Position numbers and translations under genes: made by a program. Shown here one piece after another: positions 34,433 to 42,890 of a stretch of 64,000 nt of DNA. Below the pieces are notes generated by a model. It was not told the origin of the DNA and searched no databases. It saw nothing but the letters and a program-made list of their open reading frames with translations. Location: positions 1 to 64,000 of the forward strand of contig NZ_QUAJ01000003.1 in assembly GCF_003391055.1 (NCBI RefSeq), given 5' to 3'. The first letter of the stretch is position 1; every line of letters starts with the position of its first letter. This DNA is from Psychrilyobacter piezotolerans. Its GTDB lineage: Bacteria > Fusobacteriota > Fusobacteriia > Fusobacteriales > Fusobacteriaceae.

Positions 34433-34744
34433 TTACTTATTTTCCTGTAGCTGGTTAGCCTGCATCAATTCCTTGATATTTTTATTAAGATCTCTTCTTT
34501 CCTTTGAAAATTCAGCAGTTTTGATGATGAAATCATCGATTCTGTCCTCATAATCACTCTTCATACTTTGAATGATATCCTTTATCTCAGATGTAGTCAT
34601 ATTATCTTTGATATATGATGATAAGTTATCTAATAACTCAACTCTCTTCCTGTTGTCTCTTATTTTTTTCTCAACATCAGTCACTTCTCTTTTGATTTTA
34701 TTTTTTCTTCTCATATTTCTTACGATTACTAAAGCGTTATCCAT
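34433..34744 (-). CDS. Small coiled-coil protein, unknown
   Basis: 103 residues, almost entirely charged heptad-like helix ([56 protein letters not shown]). No signal peptide, membrane segment or Cys. AGGAGG lies before the ATG at 34744. It is divergent from the RpiR-type gene. I do not recognise a family. The clean ribosome site and terminator support a genuine gene. Confidence 0.6.
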   Translation of the reverse strand: MDNALVIVRNMRRKNKIKREVTDVEKKIRDNRKRVELLDNLSSYIKDNMTTSEIKDIIQSMKSDYEDRIDDFIIKTAEFSKERRDLNKNIKELMQANQLQENK

Positions 34745-34932
34745 AATTTGTCCCTCCTATAAATTAATTGATTATTACTACCCCAATATTATAACATATC
34801 ACCTGTAAATATTTAAAGATATAAAGGATAAAGTATATTTAGAAGATTTTTGTAATTTTATTTCAAAGATAAAATAAAATTTTGCACAAATTTTAAATAT
34901 GTTTTATAATTTACAAAAGGGGTTGAATAAAA

Positions 34933-35790
34933 ATGGATTGTATAACAAAATTAAGGGAAATGCAAGAGATATTTACCAAAACTGAGAAAAAGATAGCTCA
35001 ATATATTTTGGAAAATTTAGAAAATATAAAGGGGATGAGAGCTAAGGAATTAGGAGAATTAATAGGAATAAGCCAGCCCAGTATAATCAGGTTTTCTAAA
35101 AAACTGGGATATAAGGGGTTTCCAGAATTTAAGATAGCTCTAAGTGAGGCAATAATCAGGAAAAAATCAAAGAAAACTAAGATAGTACATGACCAGATTT
35201 CAGTGGACGATACAAGTTCAGAAGTTATAAAAAAAGTAGCCTATCAAAATATTGAAGCTATAAAAAATACCACTTCTATTATAGATGTTTTGGATATGGA
35301 AAACACCGTAGATGCCATATGTAAAGCCAGGAATATCTATATTTTAGGAGCAGGATTTTCAGGTTTGGTGGCCAAGAATTTCATGTATAAATTATTGGAG
35401 ATAGATCTAAGTGCCAGTTATCTAGACGATACCCATATACAGCTGACCAGTATGAATAATACCACTCCCAATGATTTGGTTTTTGCCATATCCCACAGCG
35501 GACAGACATATGAGATAATCAAATCTGTGGAGATAGCCAAAAAAAATGGGGCAAAGATAATTACCCTGACTAAGGTAGTGGAAAATCCACTGAGTAAGCT
35601 GGCGGACATAGCCATTAAAACTGTGGCTGAGAATGTTAATTTTAGACTGACGGCAATTTCGTCTACAATAACCCAGCTGACTGTGATAGATGCAATATTT
35701 ATCCTCCTCAGTAAGATAAATTATGAAAAAAACCTGAGTTTAGCAAAGAAAAATACAAAGACAGTAAAGATACTGAAGGTAAGGAAATAG
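34933..35790 (+). CDS. RpiR/MurR-family transcriptional regulator
   Basis: 285 residues: an N-terminal helix-turn-helix of the RpiR type (FTKTEKKIAQYILENLENIKGMRAKELGELIGISQPSIIRFSKKLGYKGFPEFKIAL, about 12-72). A SIS sugar-phosphate-binding domain follows (NIYILGAGFSGLVAKNF; VFAISHSGQTYEIIKSVEIAKKNGAKIITLT). Such proteins repress or activate sugar or amino-sugar catabolic genes in response to a phosphosugar. No sugar operon is adjacent, so its targets lie elsewhere. A terminator follows. Confidence 0.9.
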   Translation: MDCITKLREMQEIFTKTEKKIAQYILENLENIKGMRAKELGELIGISQPSIIRFSKKLGYKGFPEFKIALSEAIIRKKSKKTKIVHDQISVDDTSSEVIKKVAYQNIEAIKNTTSIIDVLDMENTVDAICKARNIYILGAGFSGLVAKNFMYKLLEIDLSASYLDDTHIQLTSMNNTTPNDLVFAISHSGQTYEIIKSVEIAKKNGAKIITLTKVVENPLSKLADIAIKTVAENVNFRLTAISSTITQLTVIDAIFILLSKINYEKNLSLAKKNTKTVKILKVRK

Positions 35791-35826
35791 AAAAAGCCAT
35801 CTAAAATTCAGATGGCTTTTTCTATT
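35789..35826. terminator. Bidirectional terminator
   Basis: GAAAAAGCCATCT mirrors AGATGGCTTTTTC. It separates the RpiR-type gene from the convergent desaturase gene. Confidence 0.85.
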
Positions 35827-35831
35827 TCACG

Positions 35832-36710
35832 TTACTTTTTTAATCTCGCATTGATTCTTTTGATTTTTTCTAAATATTTTAAAATATTTATCTGGGCTTC
35901 CTTCCCTTCAGGGGTAGCAGGCTCCAATTTAGCAATTTTCCACCTTTTAATAAGAACTTCTAAAACCTGATTGACATATTCATCCGGGCCATATCCGGCT
36001 TTTTGAATGATTTTCATCCTGTCATCAAAATCACTCAAAGATCCTCCAGGCATTTTGAAGTTTTTAATTACAGGCCAGACGTGGACTATTAAATCAGGAT
36101 TTAATTCCAGGTGTGCATCGACTACTTGATTATAGAATGCGTAGTGAGAGGATTCATCTTTGGCGATTCGAAGGAGCAGATCACTGAGCCCAGAGTCGTA
36201 TTTTTCTGCATATTTCGCTATATTTCTATAGAACACCACTGTTCCCAGCTCCTGTAATGAGGTGTAGACCATGGATGAAAGGGGTTCTGATAAGACAGAG
36301 TCCCAGCCAGTGGTAAGAATCTCTTTTTTTACCACTGTAAGATCCTTAGGATCAGCATTTCTAGTCAAAATTAAATAAGTTTCCAAAGCTGAAGCATGCT
36401 GATCTTCCTCACTTACCCATGTACGTACAAAGTTTTGCAGCGGCTCCAAACTGCCTGTAAACATATTGTTTAAAAAAGTAGTATACCAGGGAAGGTTTAA
36501 TTCTGTCAGCATAGAAGTTTCTATTGCTGTGATCAACTCACGAGGGAGGGTATTTTGCGACTTATCATAGGGCAGGGTAGAAAAAGACTGTCCTTTATCC
36601 CAGGGCATATATTCGTAGAAATTCCATTCCATGGACTCACTTTGTTTTTGGTGTCTTAAATATAAATTCATTATTTTTTGTTCTAAATCTTTATTTTTTA
36701 TTGTATTCAT
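35832..36710 (-). CDS. Acyl-ACP desaturase (soluble di-iron, FA_desaturase_2 type)
   Basis: 292 residues with both di-iron motifs of the ferritin-like desaturases: SEEDQHASALETY (EExxH, about residue 98) and KDESSHYAFYNQ (DExxH, about 188), plus the supporting ETSML and QELGTVVFY helices. Plant stearoyl-ACP desaturase and mycobacterial DesA belong to this family. It would introduce a cis double bond into acyl-ACP using O2 and reduced ferredoxin. An O2-using enzyme is unexpected in an anaerobic fermenter; it may support cold adaptation or O2 consumption. It has its own promoter with an internal palindrome. Confidence 0.85.
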   Translation of the reverse strand: MNTIKNKDLEQKIMNLYLRHQKQSESMEWNFYEYMPWDKGQSFSTLPYDKSQNTLPRELITAIETSMLTELNLPWYTTFLNNMFTGSLEPLQNFVRTWVSEEDQHASALETYLILTRNADPKDLTVVKKEILTTGWDSVLSEPLSSMVYTSLQELGTVVFYRNIAKYAEKYDSGLSDLLLRIAKDESSHYAFYNQVVDAHLELNPDLIVHVWPVIKNFKMPGGSLSDFDDRMKIIQKAGYGPDEYVNQVLEVLIKRWKIAKLEPATPEGKEAQINILKYLEKIKRINARLKK

Positions 36711-36752
36711 AGATTACCTCCAATTATTAAGCTAATATTTTTTCACACCTAA

Positions 36753-36781
36753 AGTTTACTTGATAAGTAAAGAATTGTCAA
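36753..36781 (-). promoter_or_regulatory. Desaturase promoter with palindromic operator in the spacer
   Basis: Minus-strand TTGACA (36776-36781) and TAAACT (36753-36758) are 17 bases apart. TTTACTT-GAT-AAGTAAA (36755-36771) fills the spacer and overlaps the -10 box, the expected position for a repressor. Confidence 0.7.
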
Positions 36782-36868
36782 TAAAAATATAATAACACCT
36801 GAAATTTTATTTATATTCTGTGTATGTCTGACATCAGAGGTTACTAATTACTAAAGTCTGACTGATAT

Positions 36869-36917
36869 ACGAGTATTAAATTTTCTTATAACTAAAAGAA
36901 AATTTAAATGTATTTCG
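36869..36917. repeat. Dispersed hairpin repeat, copy D
   Basis: ACGAGTATTAAATTTTCTT, a seven-base loop, then AAGAAAATTTAAATGTATTTCG. Twelve-base arms TTAAATTTTCTT and AAGAAAATTTAA are perfect. Related to the blocks at 9801, 41052 and 43137. Confidence 0.6.
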
Positions 36918-37032
36918 ATTTTGAATTTCGAAGTTTATAGCCATTAACCTCTTAATTTATAAACTTTTTGCAACACCTTTACTAATAGTGTAAAATAAAC
37001 TTATATAAATATATTAATATAAAGGAGGAGCT

Positions 37033-38706
37033 ATGTTCGGGCTTGTTGGAAATTTAATAAATAGTTTAGGTTATATTATAACCATAGCATTTTTCCTGTC
37101 GAGAGCCAGGGGATTTAAGCGGTTAATCAAGAAAGAAAGGTATAAAAAACTGGATATGGTATTATTATCTCTGATATTTTCTGTGCTGGCTATAGGGGGG
37201 ACCTATATGGGGACAGACTATAATGGTGCCATAGCCAATACTAGAAATATCAGTGTAGTTGTAGCAGCAATTATAGGGGGTCCTATGATCGGACTTATCA
37301 CGGGATTAACTGCAGGAATCCACAGGATTATGATAGATCCCCATGGGATAACAGCAATTCCCTGTGGTATAGCCACTTTTTTAGGGGGCTGGGGACTGGG
37401 ATACTTAAATAAACTCAATGTAAAAAATAAATATATATTGGGATTTATAGGTGGGATTATTATTGAAAATATCAGTATGGGGCTGATATTAGTCATGTCA
37501 AAACCATTTTATCTGGCTTTAAATATAGTGGAAACTATCTATTTTCCCATGGTTTTAGTAAATGCTCTGGGAGTATCCATAGTACTATTAATAACAGAAA
37601 ATATGATGCTGGAGGAAGACAGGGTAGCAGGAGAAGAGGCCAGGTTAGTTTTGGAGATAGCCAATAAAACACTCCCGTACTTCAGGGAAGTAAATGAAAA
37701 TTCATTAAAAAATGTATGCAGGACTATATTGGAATCTTTAGGAGCCAAAATAGTGGTATTTACCGATATGGAGAATATAATTTCATACTGCGGCCAGGAT
37801 GAAAACTATAAAATAATGCATAGAAAAATCAAAGGAAATGTCACAAAGGAAGTACTCAGAACAGGTAAGTTCAGGGTGGTTAACAAGGAGGATGAGGAAG
37901 AGATAAGGTTAGACTGTATCTCTGACGATATTATTTCATTTATAATAGTGCCTCTCAAATCAGGAACCGAAGTAACCGGAGCATTAAAAGTTTATTTTTC
38001 GGAAAATTCCTATATATCTGAGAGAAATAAAAACCTGGTACTTGGATTATCTGAACTTATATCTACCCAGCTGGAGATAAGCCGGATAAAAAAATTGGAA
38101 GAGATGGCCAGAGATGCAGAGATAAGGGCATTACAGACCCAGATCAATCCTCATTTTTTATTCAATGCACTGAATACAATAACCTCCTTTGTGAGAATAA
38201 ATCCTATTCAGGCCAGAAGTACAATTATTGATCTGGCAAGTTATCTCAGATATAATTTAGACAATGGAAATAAACCGGTGGATATAGAGATGGAATTGGA
38301 GCAGGTCAAAGCCTATGTGAATATAGAAAAAGCGAGATTTCATGATAAAATAAATATGCACTATGAGATAGATGAAGATGTTAAGCTGATAAAGATACCA
38401 AGTCTGACAATCCAGCCCCTGGTAGAAAATGCAATACAGCATGGGCTGTTAAATGGAACAGGGGGAAAAGAGATCTATCTCAAAATATACAGGGTAGATA
38501 ATAAAAAAATACGTGTGGTCATAGAAAATAATGGTAGGAGTATAGATCAGGAAGTTATAGATAAAATATACAGTGACAGCATTGAAAGCAGCAAGATAGG
38601 GCTGTATAATGTGCATCGGAGGATAAAACTGATCTATGGAAAAGGGCTGAAAATAGAAAGATTAGAGGAGGGAACGAGGATAACTTTTGATATCAGGGAG
38701 GAATAA
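37033..38706 (+). CDS. LytS/BtsS-type sensor histidine kinase
   Basis: 557 residues. The N-terminal ~195 residues are a 5TMR-LYT membrane domain (SARGFKRL-like loop RARGFKRLIKK, IGGPMIGLITGLTAGIHRIM). A GAF-like domain follows (about 215-345), then the His-kinase region with QTQINPHFLFNALNTI (phospho-acceptor His) and the ATPase motif PLVENAIQHG. In BtsS (YpdA-related) such proteins sense external pyruvate. The response regulator gene starts within its stop codon (TAATG overlap), and a CstA/BtsT-type carrier lies downstream, so a pyruvate-sensing role is likely. Confidence 0.88.
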   Translation: MFGLVGNLINSLGYIITIAFFLSRARGFKRLIKKERYKKLDMVLLSLIFSVLAIGGTYMGTDYNGAIANTRNISVVVAAIIGGPMIGLITGLTAGIHRIMIDPHGITAIPCGIATFLGGWGLGYLNKLNVKNKYILGFIGGIIIENISMGLILVMSKPFYLALNIVETIYFPMVLVNALGVSIVLLITENMMLEEDRVAGEEARLVLEIANKTLPYFREVNENSLKNVCRTILESLGAKIVVFTDMENIISYCGQDENYKIMHRKIKGNVTKEVLRTGKFRVVNKEDEEEIRLDCISDDIISFIIVPLKSGTEVTGALKVYFSENSYISERNKNLVLGLSELISTQLEISRIKKLEEMARDAEIRALQTQINPHFLFNALNTITSFVRINPIQARSTIIDLASYLRYNLDNGNKPVDIEMELEQVKAYVNIEKARFHDKINMHYEIDEDVKLIKIPSLTIQPLVENAIQHGLLNGTGGKEIYLKIYRVDNKKIRVVIENNGRSIDQEVIDKIYSDSIESSKIGLYNVHRRIKLIYGKGLKIERLEEGTRITFDIREE

Positions 38707-39422
38707 TGAAGTGTATAATAATAGATGATGAATATCCGGCAAGGATGGAGCTTCGGTATTTTATAGAAAAATATGAAGAGTTAGAAATTGTAGGGGAGTT
38801 TGAGGATTCTATGTCTGCTCTTAGTTTTTTTGAACAAAATAGTGTAGATGTAATATTTTTAGATATAAATATGCCGAACATGAATGGGATGGTCTTAGCC
38901 AAGTTGATCTCAAAATTTGAAACTAAACCACAGATTATATTTATTACTGCATACGGTGAATATGCAGTGGATGCTTTCAGTATAAAGGCTTTTGACTATA
39001 TATTAAAACCATATTCTGAGGAGAGGATAATAAAAACTTTAGACAGTTTAATAGAAAAAAATATAGCAGAAAAACCTAAAGAAGGCAAAAATATAAGCCG
39101 ATTAACCCTTTGGAAGGGGGAAAAGATGTATGTTTTATCCCTGGATCAAGTTTATATTTTTGAAGCCTGTGAAAGGGAAACCAAGGTATATGCCAGGGGG
39201 GAAATATATTTTTCCAAGCAGAAGATATCTGATCTGGAGGGAGAACTTCCAGATATATTTTTTAGGACCCACAGATCGTATATAGTGAATATAAATAAGA
39301 TAAAAGAAATAATACCCTGGTTCAACAGTACGTATAATCTAAAGATAGAAGACTTGGAGATAGAAGTTCCTGTGAGCCGGAATAAGATAAAAGAATTTAG
39401 AACTTTATTGAATATAAAGTAG
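38706..39422 (+). CDS. LytTR-family response regulator (BtsR/LytR type)
   Basis: 238 residues: receiver domain (IIIDDEYPARMELRYFIEKY; phospho-acceptor Asp in VIFLDINMPNMNG, about residue 56; Lys in YILKPYSEER). A LytTR DNA-binding domain completes it (about 135-238; LDQVYIFEACERETKVYARG, FFRTHRSYIVNINKIKEI). The ATG overlaps the kinase stop codon, so the pair is translationally coupled. The probable target is the carrier gene beginning 200 bases downstream. Confidence 0.92.
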   Translation: MKCIIIDDEYPARMELRYFIEKYEELEIVGEFEDSMSALSFFEQNSVDVIFLDINMPNMNGMVLAKLISKFETKPQIIFITAYGEYAVDAFSIKAFDYILKPYSEERIIKTLDSLIEKNIAEKPKEGKNISRLTLWKGEKMYVLSLDQVYIFEACERETKVYARGEIYFSKQKISDLEGELPDIFFRTHRSYIVNINKIKEIIPWFNSTYNLKIEDLEIEVPVSRNKIKEFRTLLNIK

Positions 39423-39622
39423 AAAAACAAACCAAACGTTCTGAAATAAAACTGGGTGACTTGATAAAACTCGGAACTTTAAAATGTATTTCATGACGAG
39501 TATTTGTATTTAATGTTTAGAATTTTGTATTTTATCTCCAAACTACACCTTGAATCTTTAATAGATGTATAATGATCATATCAAAATATATCAAATATAT
39601 TAAATTTATTTAGGAGGACGAT

Positions 39623-41050
39623 ATGATTACTTTTTTATTATCGATAGTTTTATTGGTTTTAGGGCATCTTTTTTATGGAAAGTTTGTTGAGAAGGTATTT
39701 GGAGTAGATCCAAAAGCGGAAACACCGGCAATTAAATTAGAGGATGGGGTAGACTTTATACCATTACCAGGCTGGAAAATATTTATGATTCAATTTTTAA
39801 ACATTGCAGGATTAGGACCAATATTTGGAGCAATTGCAGGAGCTTTATTCGGTCCGGTAGCATTTATATGGATTGTAATTGGATCAATATTTGCAGGGGG
39901 AGTACATGATTATATGTCAGGAATGTTATCCCTTAGAAATGACGGTAAATCTGTACCGGAATTAGTTGGAAAATATTTAGGACAACCTTATAGAATGGCA
40001 ATGAGAGTTATATCTGTAGTACTATTGGTATTAGTAGGAGTGGTATTTGTAGCAGGGCCTGCAACTATCTTACATGGATTAACAGGATTAAATGTACAGG
40101 TATTGATCTATATCATATTCGCTTATTATTTAATAGCAACATTGGTACCGGTAGATAAGATAATAGCTAAGATCTATCCATTGTTTGGAGCAGCACTGTT
40201 ATTCATGGCAGCTGGTGTAGGAATTATGTTATTTGTAGGAGGATTTGAGATCCCGGAATTATTTGGGAATATAACAAATATGCAGGCATCACCTATGAAA
40301 ACTCCTATATTCCCAATGTTATTTATCACAATAGCATGTGGAGCAATATCAGGATTCCATTCAACTCAATCACCGCTTATGGCAAGATGTTTAACTAATG
40401 AAAAACAGGGTAAGAATGTATTTTATGGTTCTATGATTGCAGAGGGTGTAGTAGCATTAGTATGGGCAGCAGCAGCAATGGCATTCTTTGGAGGAGTAAA
40501 AGGATTAGCAGGATTTGACGGGAATGCAGCAACAATTGTAAATGTAATATCTAACTCGTTATTAGGAAAAGTTGGAGGAGCATTGGCAGTATTTGGAGTA
40601 GTAGCAGCACCTATCACATCTGGAGATACGGCATTCAGAAGTGCCAGACTTACAATAGCAGATGCACTTAACTTTGAACAGCACTCTATGAAAAATAGAT
40701 TATTAGTAGCTATACCGTTATTTGTCATTGGATTCTTCCTTTCAAAGGTAGACTTCAACATTGTATGGAGATATTTCGGGTTCACTAACCAGTTGATAGC
40801 AACTATCGTATTATGGACTTCTACAGCTTACTTTGTAAGGGAAAAGAAAAATTTCTGGATTACATTTATCCCGGCAGTATTCATGACATCTGTATGTATT
40901 GCATTCATCATGATGGCACCAATTGGATTTGGATTACCGGTAATGATGTCTAAATATACAGGAATTGCCTTAGCAGTAGGTATAGGAGTAGTATTCTTAG
41001 CAGTAAAAGATAAGGTATACAATAAAGAAGGTAAAAAAGTAACAGTATAG
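39623..41050 (+). CDS. cstA: CstA/BtsT-family carrier, probably pyruvate
   Basis: 475 residues with about 13 membrane helices, the short form of the carbon starvation protein family. Recognised from PLPGWKIFMIQFLNIAGLGPIFGAIAGALFGPVAFIWI, GGVHDYMSGMLSLRNDGKSVPELVGKYLG and SGFHSTQSPLMARCL. E. coli CstA and BtsT take up pyruvate (CstA also peptides). Location after a LytS/LytTR pair supports two-component induction. The upstream gap contains a TATAAT with a poor -35 box, as expected for an activator-dependent promoter. TTAGGAGG precedes the ATG. Confidence 0.88.
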   Translation: MITFLLSIVLLVLGHLFYGKFVEKVFGVDPKAETPAIKLEDGVDFIPLPGWKIFMIQFLNIAGLGPIFGAIAGALFGPVAFIWIVIGSIFAGGVHDYMSGMLSLRNDGKSVPELVGKYLGQPYRMAMRVISVVLLVLVGVVFVAGPATILHGLTGLNVQVLIYIIFAYYLIATLVPVDKIIAKIYPLFGAALLFMAAGVGIMLFVGGFEIPELFGNITNMQASPMKTPIFPMLFITIACGAISGFHSTQSPLMARCLTNEKQGKNVFYGSMIAEGVVALVWAAAAMAFFGGVKGLAGFDGNAATIVNVISNSLLGKVGGALAVFGVVAAPITSGDTAFRSARLTIADALNFEQHSMKNRLLVAIPLFVIGFFLSKVDFNIVWRYFGFTNQLIATIVLWTSTAYFVREKKNFWITFIPAVFMTSVCIAFIMMAPIGFGLPVMMSKYTGIALAVGIGVVFLAVKDKVYNKEGKKVTV

Positions 41051-41051
41051 A

Positions 41052-41140
41052 CCCCTTCCTTCTTATGTCAGGTTCTACGAATATTAAAATTAAGTTTTTA
41101 TTATACTTAATTTTAAATGTAGACCTCGTAGGGAGGGGGA
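41052..41140. repeat. Dispersed hairpin repeat, copy B
   Basis: An imperfect palindrome of about 90 bases: CCCCTTCC, CTACGA and TTAAAATTAAGT on the left match ACTTAATTTTAA, TCGTAG and GGGAGGGGG on the right. The best-preserved copy in the window. Confidence 0.65.
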
Positions 41141-41156
41141 AAGTAGATAATATAAA

Positions 41157-41192
41157 AAGAGAGAGAAGACCCATATGGGTCTTCTCTCTTTT
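41157..41192. terminator. Long bidirectional terminator
   Basis: AAGAGAGAGAAGACCCAT is followed immediately by its near-perfect mirror and T residues. It separates the carrier gene from convergent trpS. Confidence 0.85.
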
Positions 41193-41232
41193 AGTTTATA
41201 GACTAGTTGGGAATAAATAAATCATTGATTAT

Positions 41233-42195
41233 TTATATCAGTCCTACCGCCTTTTTAACTTCTACCATCTTAGCCTTAGCTATTGCCTGAGCCTTTTTTG
41301 CACCCTCAGCCAAAATTTTATCTACATATTCAGGGTTAGCCACTAATTCTTCACGTCTGGTTCTTGCTTCTGCAAAGTGCTCCAGGACAGCTTCTAAAAG
41401 TTCTTTTTTAGCATGACCATATCCGTAGTTACCGGCTCTGAATTTTTCTTTCATCTCCTCTAACTTTTCAGGAGTAGCAAATAATTTATACAGGGTAGTT
41501 ACATTGTTATCCGGATCTTTCGGGTCTTCCAGTGGTGTAGAATCTGTTACAATACTCATTACCTGTTTCTTTAATATCTTCTTAGATGCAAACATATCGA
41601 TGGTATTACCATACGATTTAGACATCTTCGCCCCGTCTACCCCGGGGACCACAGCTGTACTTTCTACGATCATAGGTTCAGGCAGTTTGAAAATTTCAGT
41701 GTATTTTTCATTGAATTTTGTAGCTATGTCCCGGGTCATCTCCAGATGCTGTTTTTGATCTTTTCCAACTGGAACCATATCTACATCGTACATTAAGATA
41801 TCTGCCGCCATCAATACCGGGTATGTAAATAACCCTGTGTTGGAAGAGATTCCACGAGCACTCTTATCCTTAAATGAATGACCTCTCTCTAAAAGAGCCA
41901 TAGGAGTAAGATTTGATAAAATCCACATAAGCTCTGTATGTTCCGGTACATGGGACTGGATAAAGATACTGGCCTTTGCAGGGTCTACTCCTAATGCCAA
42001 GTAGTCTAAAACTACATCCCTGGTGTTTTTACGCAGTGCATCTGCATCTGTAGAAGATGTAAGAGCATGGTAATCTGCTACGAAGAACAGACAGTCGTTT
42101 TCTTCCTGGAATTTGATGAATTGTTGTATTGCACCAAAATAGTTTCCTATATGTAAGATCCCGCTTGGCTGTATTCCTGATATTATTTTTTTCAT
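41233..42195 (-). CDS. trpS: Tryptophanyl-tRNA synthetase
   Basis: 320 residues, typical TrpRS length. The class I signature is PSGILHIGNYFGA (HIGN) near residue 8-20 and the second signature KMSKSYGNTI near 193. It charges tRNA-Trp. AGGAGGGAACC precedes the ATG. Expression is very probably controlled by attenuation: a leader peptide with three consecutive Trp codons and a terminator lie between promoter and start. Confidence 0.97.
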   Translation of the reverse strand: MKKIISGIQPSGILHIGNYFGAIQQFIKFQEENDCLFFVADYHALTSSTDADALRKNTRDVVLDYLALGVDPAKASIFIQSHVPEHTELMWILSNLTPMALLERGHSFKDKSARGISSNTGLFTYPVLMAADILMYDVDMVPVGKDQKQHLEMTRDIATKFNEKYTEIFKLPEPMIVESTAVVPGVDGAKMSKSYGNTIDMFASKKILKKQVMSIVTDSTPLEDPKDPDNNVTTLYKLFATPEKLEEMKEKFRAGNYGYGHAKKELLEAVLEHFAEARTRREELVANPEYVDKILAEGAKKAQAIAKAKMVEVKKAVGLI

Positions 42196-42211
42196 GGTTC
42201 CCTCCTATAAT

Positions 42212-42238
42212 AAAAAAGACCAGCCGAGATGACTGGTC
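42212..42238 (-). terminator. Attenuator terminator in the trpS leader
   Basis: On the minus transcript GACCAG pairs with CTGGTC around nine bases and six U follow. It ends 16 bases before the trpS start and after the Trp-rich leader frame, so transcription must read through it to express trpS. Confidence 0.85.
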
Positions 42239-42320
42239 AAGTATATATAATTTTCCTCTATTCTATATTAAAATATGAATTAAAGGATAAAAAAGATATA
42301 ACTATTGATTAGATGTCAGT

Positions 42321-42389
42321 CTACTTAGATGAAACAGTATTAAAATTATTAGATAAATTTTTCCACCACCAAGTAAATCCCTTTGACAC
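42321..42389 (-). CDS. trpS leader peptide with Trp-Trp-Trp
   Basis: A 22-codon frame begins with GTG, eight bases after a perfect AGGAGG (42398-42403), and reads MSKGFTWWWKNLSNNFNTVSSK. Three consecutive Trp codons at positions 7-9 are very unlikely by chance in such a short, well-initiated frame. Five bases starting at the last base of its stop codon (GACTG, 42317-42321) can pair with CAGTC in the upstream arm of the attenuator (42231-42235). A ribosome stalled at the Trp codons would leave that pairing free and prevent termination. The anti-terminator pairing is short and is inference. Confidence 0.8.
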   Translation of the reverse strand: MSKGFTWWWKNLSNNFNTVSSK

Positions 42390-42423
42390 AACAGTTACCT
42401 CCTTTATAGATTATTTTGAATAA

Positions 42424-42452
42424 ATAATAACCTTTTTAAGGGGGAATGTCAA
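42424..42452 (-). promoter_or_regulatory. Promoter of the trpS leader
   Basis: Consensus TTGACA (42447-42452) and TATTAT (42424-42429), 17 bases apart, about 20 bases ahead of the leader ribosome site. The transcript leader before trpS would be about 220 bases. Confidence 0.8.
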
Positions 42453-42542
42453 CAAAAAAACTTTGTGGTATACTAGGAGAAGAATAAAAAAATCTAAATT
42501 TTTAAAGGTAAAATTCATAACTAAAAAAGGCGGAGAAGAGAG

Positions 42543-42890
42543 ATGAAAAAAATTATAACAATATTACTGGCAGTTATAACTTTATTTGGATGCAGCGATA
42601 AGGGGTCAGCGGAAAAAATAGAGTTTAGAAAAGGTCTTATCTATACCCACAACGGAGATATGCCCTACACAGGGGAAGCCGTTTTATACTATGATGACTC
42701 TAATATAGAGAGCAGGGGTTATTCTAAAAATGGGAAGTCCGACGGGGAGTGGACATATTATTTTTATAACGGAAAGGTAAAGAGAAAGGGAAGCTACCTA
42801 AACGGTAAGATGGATGGTCTGTGGATTTATTATTTTCATAACGGGGAAGTAGAGGGGGAAGTTAACTATAGAGATGGGAAGGAGATTTAA
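42543..42890 (+). CDS. Small lipoprotein with MORN-2/YwqK-like repeats
   Basis: 115 residues. A lipoprotein signal ends in TLFGCS (Cys about 17). The rest contains repeats of the pattern G-x-W-x-Y-Y-F-x-N-G-K: GEWTYYFYNGKVKRKGSY and GLWIYYFHNGEVEGEVNY, typical of MORN-2 (YwqK-type) proteins. These are surface or periplasmic lipoproteins of unclear role; the label antitoxin given to some relatives is not supported here. Divergent from trpS. Confidence 0.75.
   Translation: MKKIITILLAVITLFGCSDKGSAEKIEFRKGLIYTHNGDMPYTGEAVLYYDDSNIESRGYSKNGKSDGEWTYYFYNGKVKRKGSYLNGKMDGLWIYYFHNGEVEGEVNYRDGKEI

Larger units (their letters stand above)
36711..37032. other. Divergent control region, desaturase and lytS-like genes
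   Basis: 322 bases containing the desaturase promoter/operator (36753-36781), copy D of the dispersed hairpin repeat (36869-36917) and the AAAGGAGGAG ribosome site of the sensor kinase. No gene is visible. Confidence 0.55.

Noticed and set aside
42196-42452. T-box riboswitch before trpS
   Set aside because: No GGGTGG-ACC-type sequence is present; the Trp-codon leader peptide plus terminator explains the region better.
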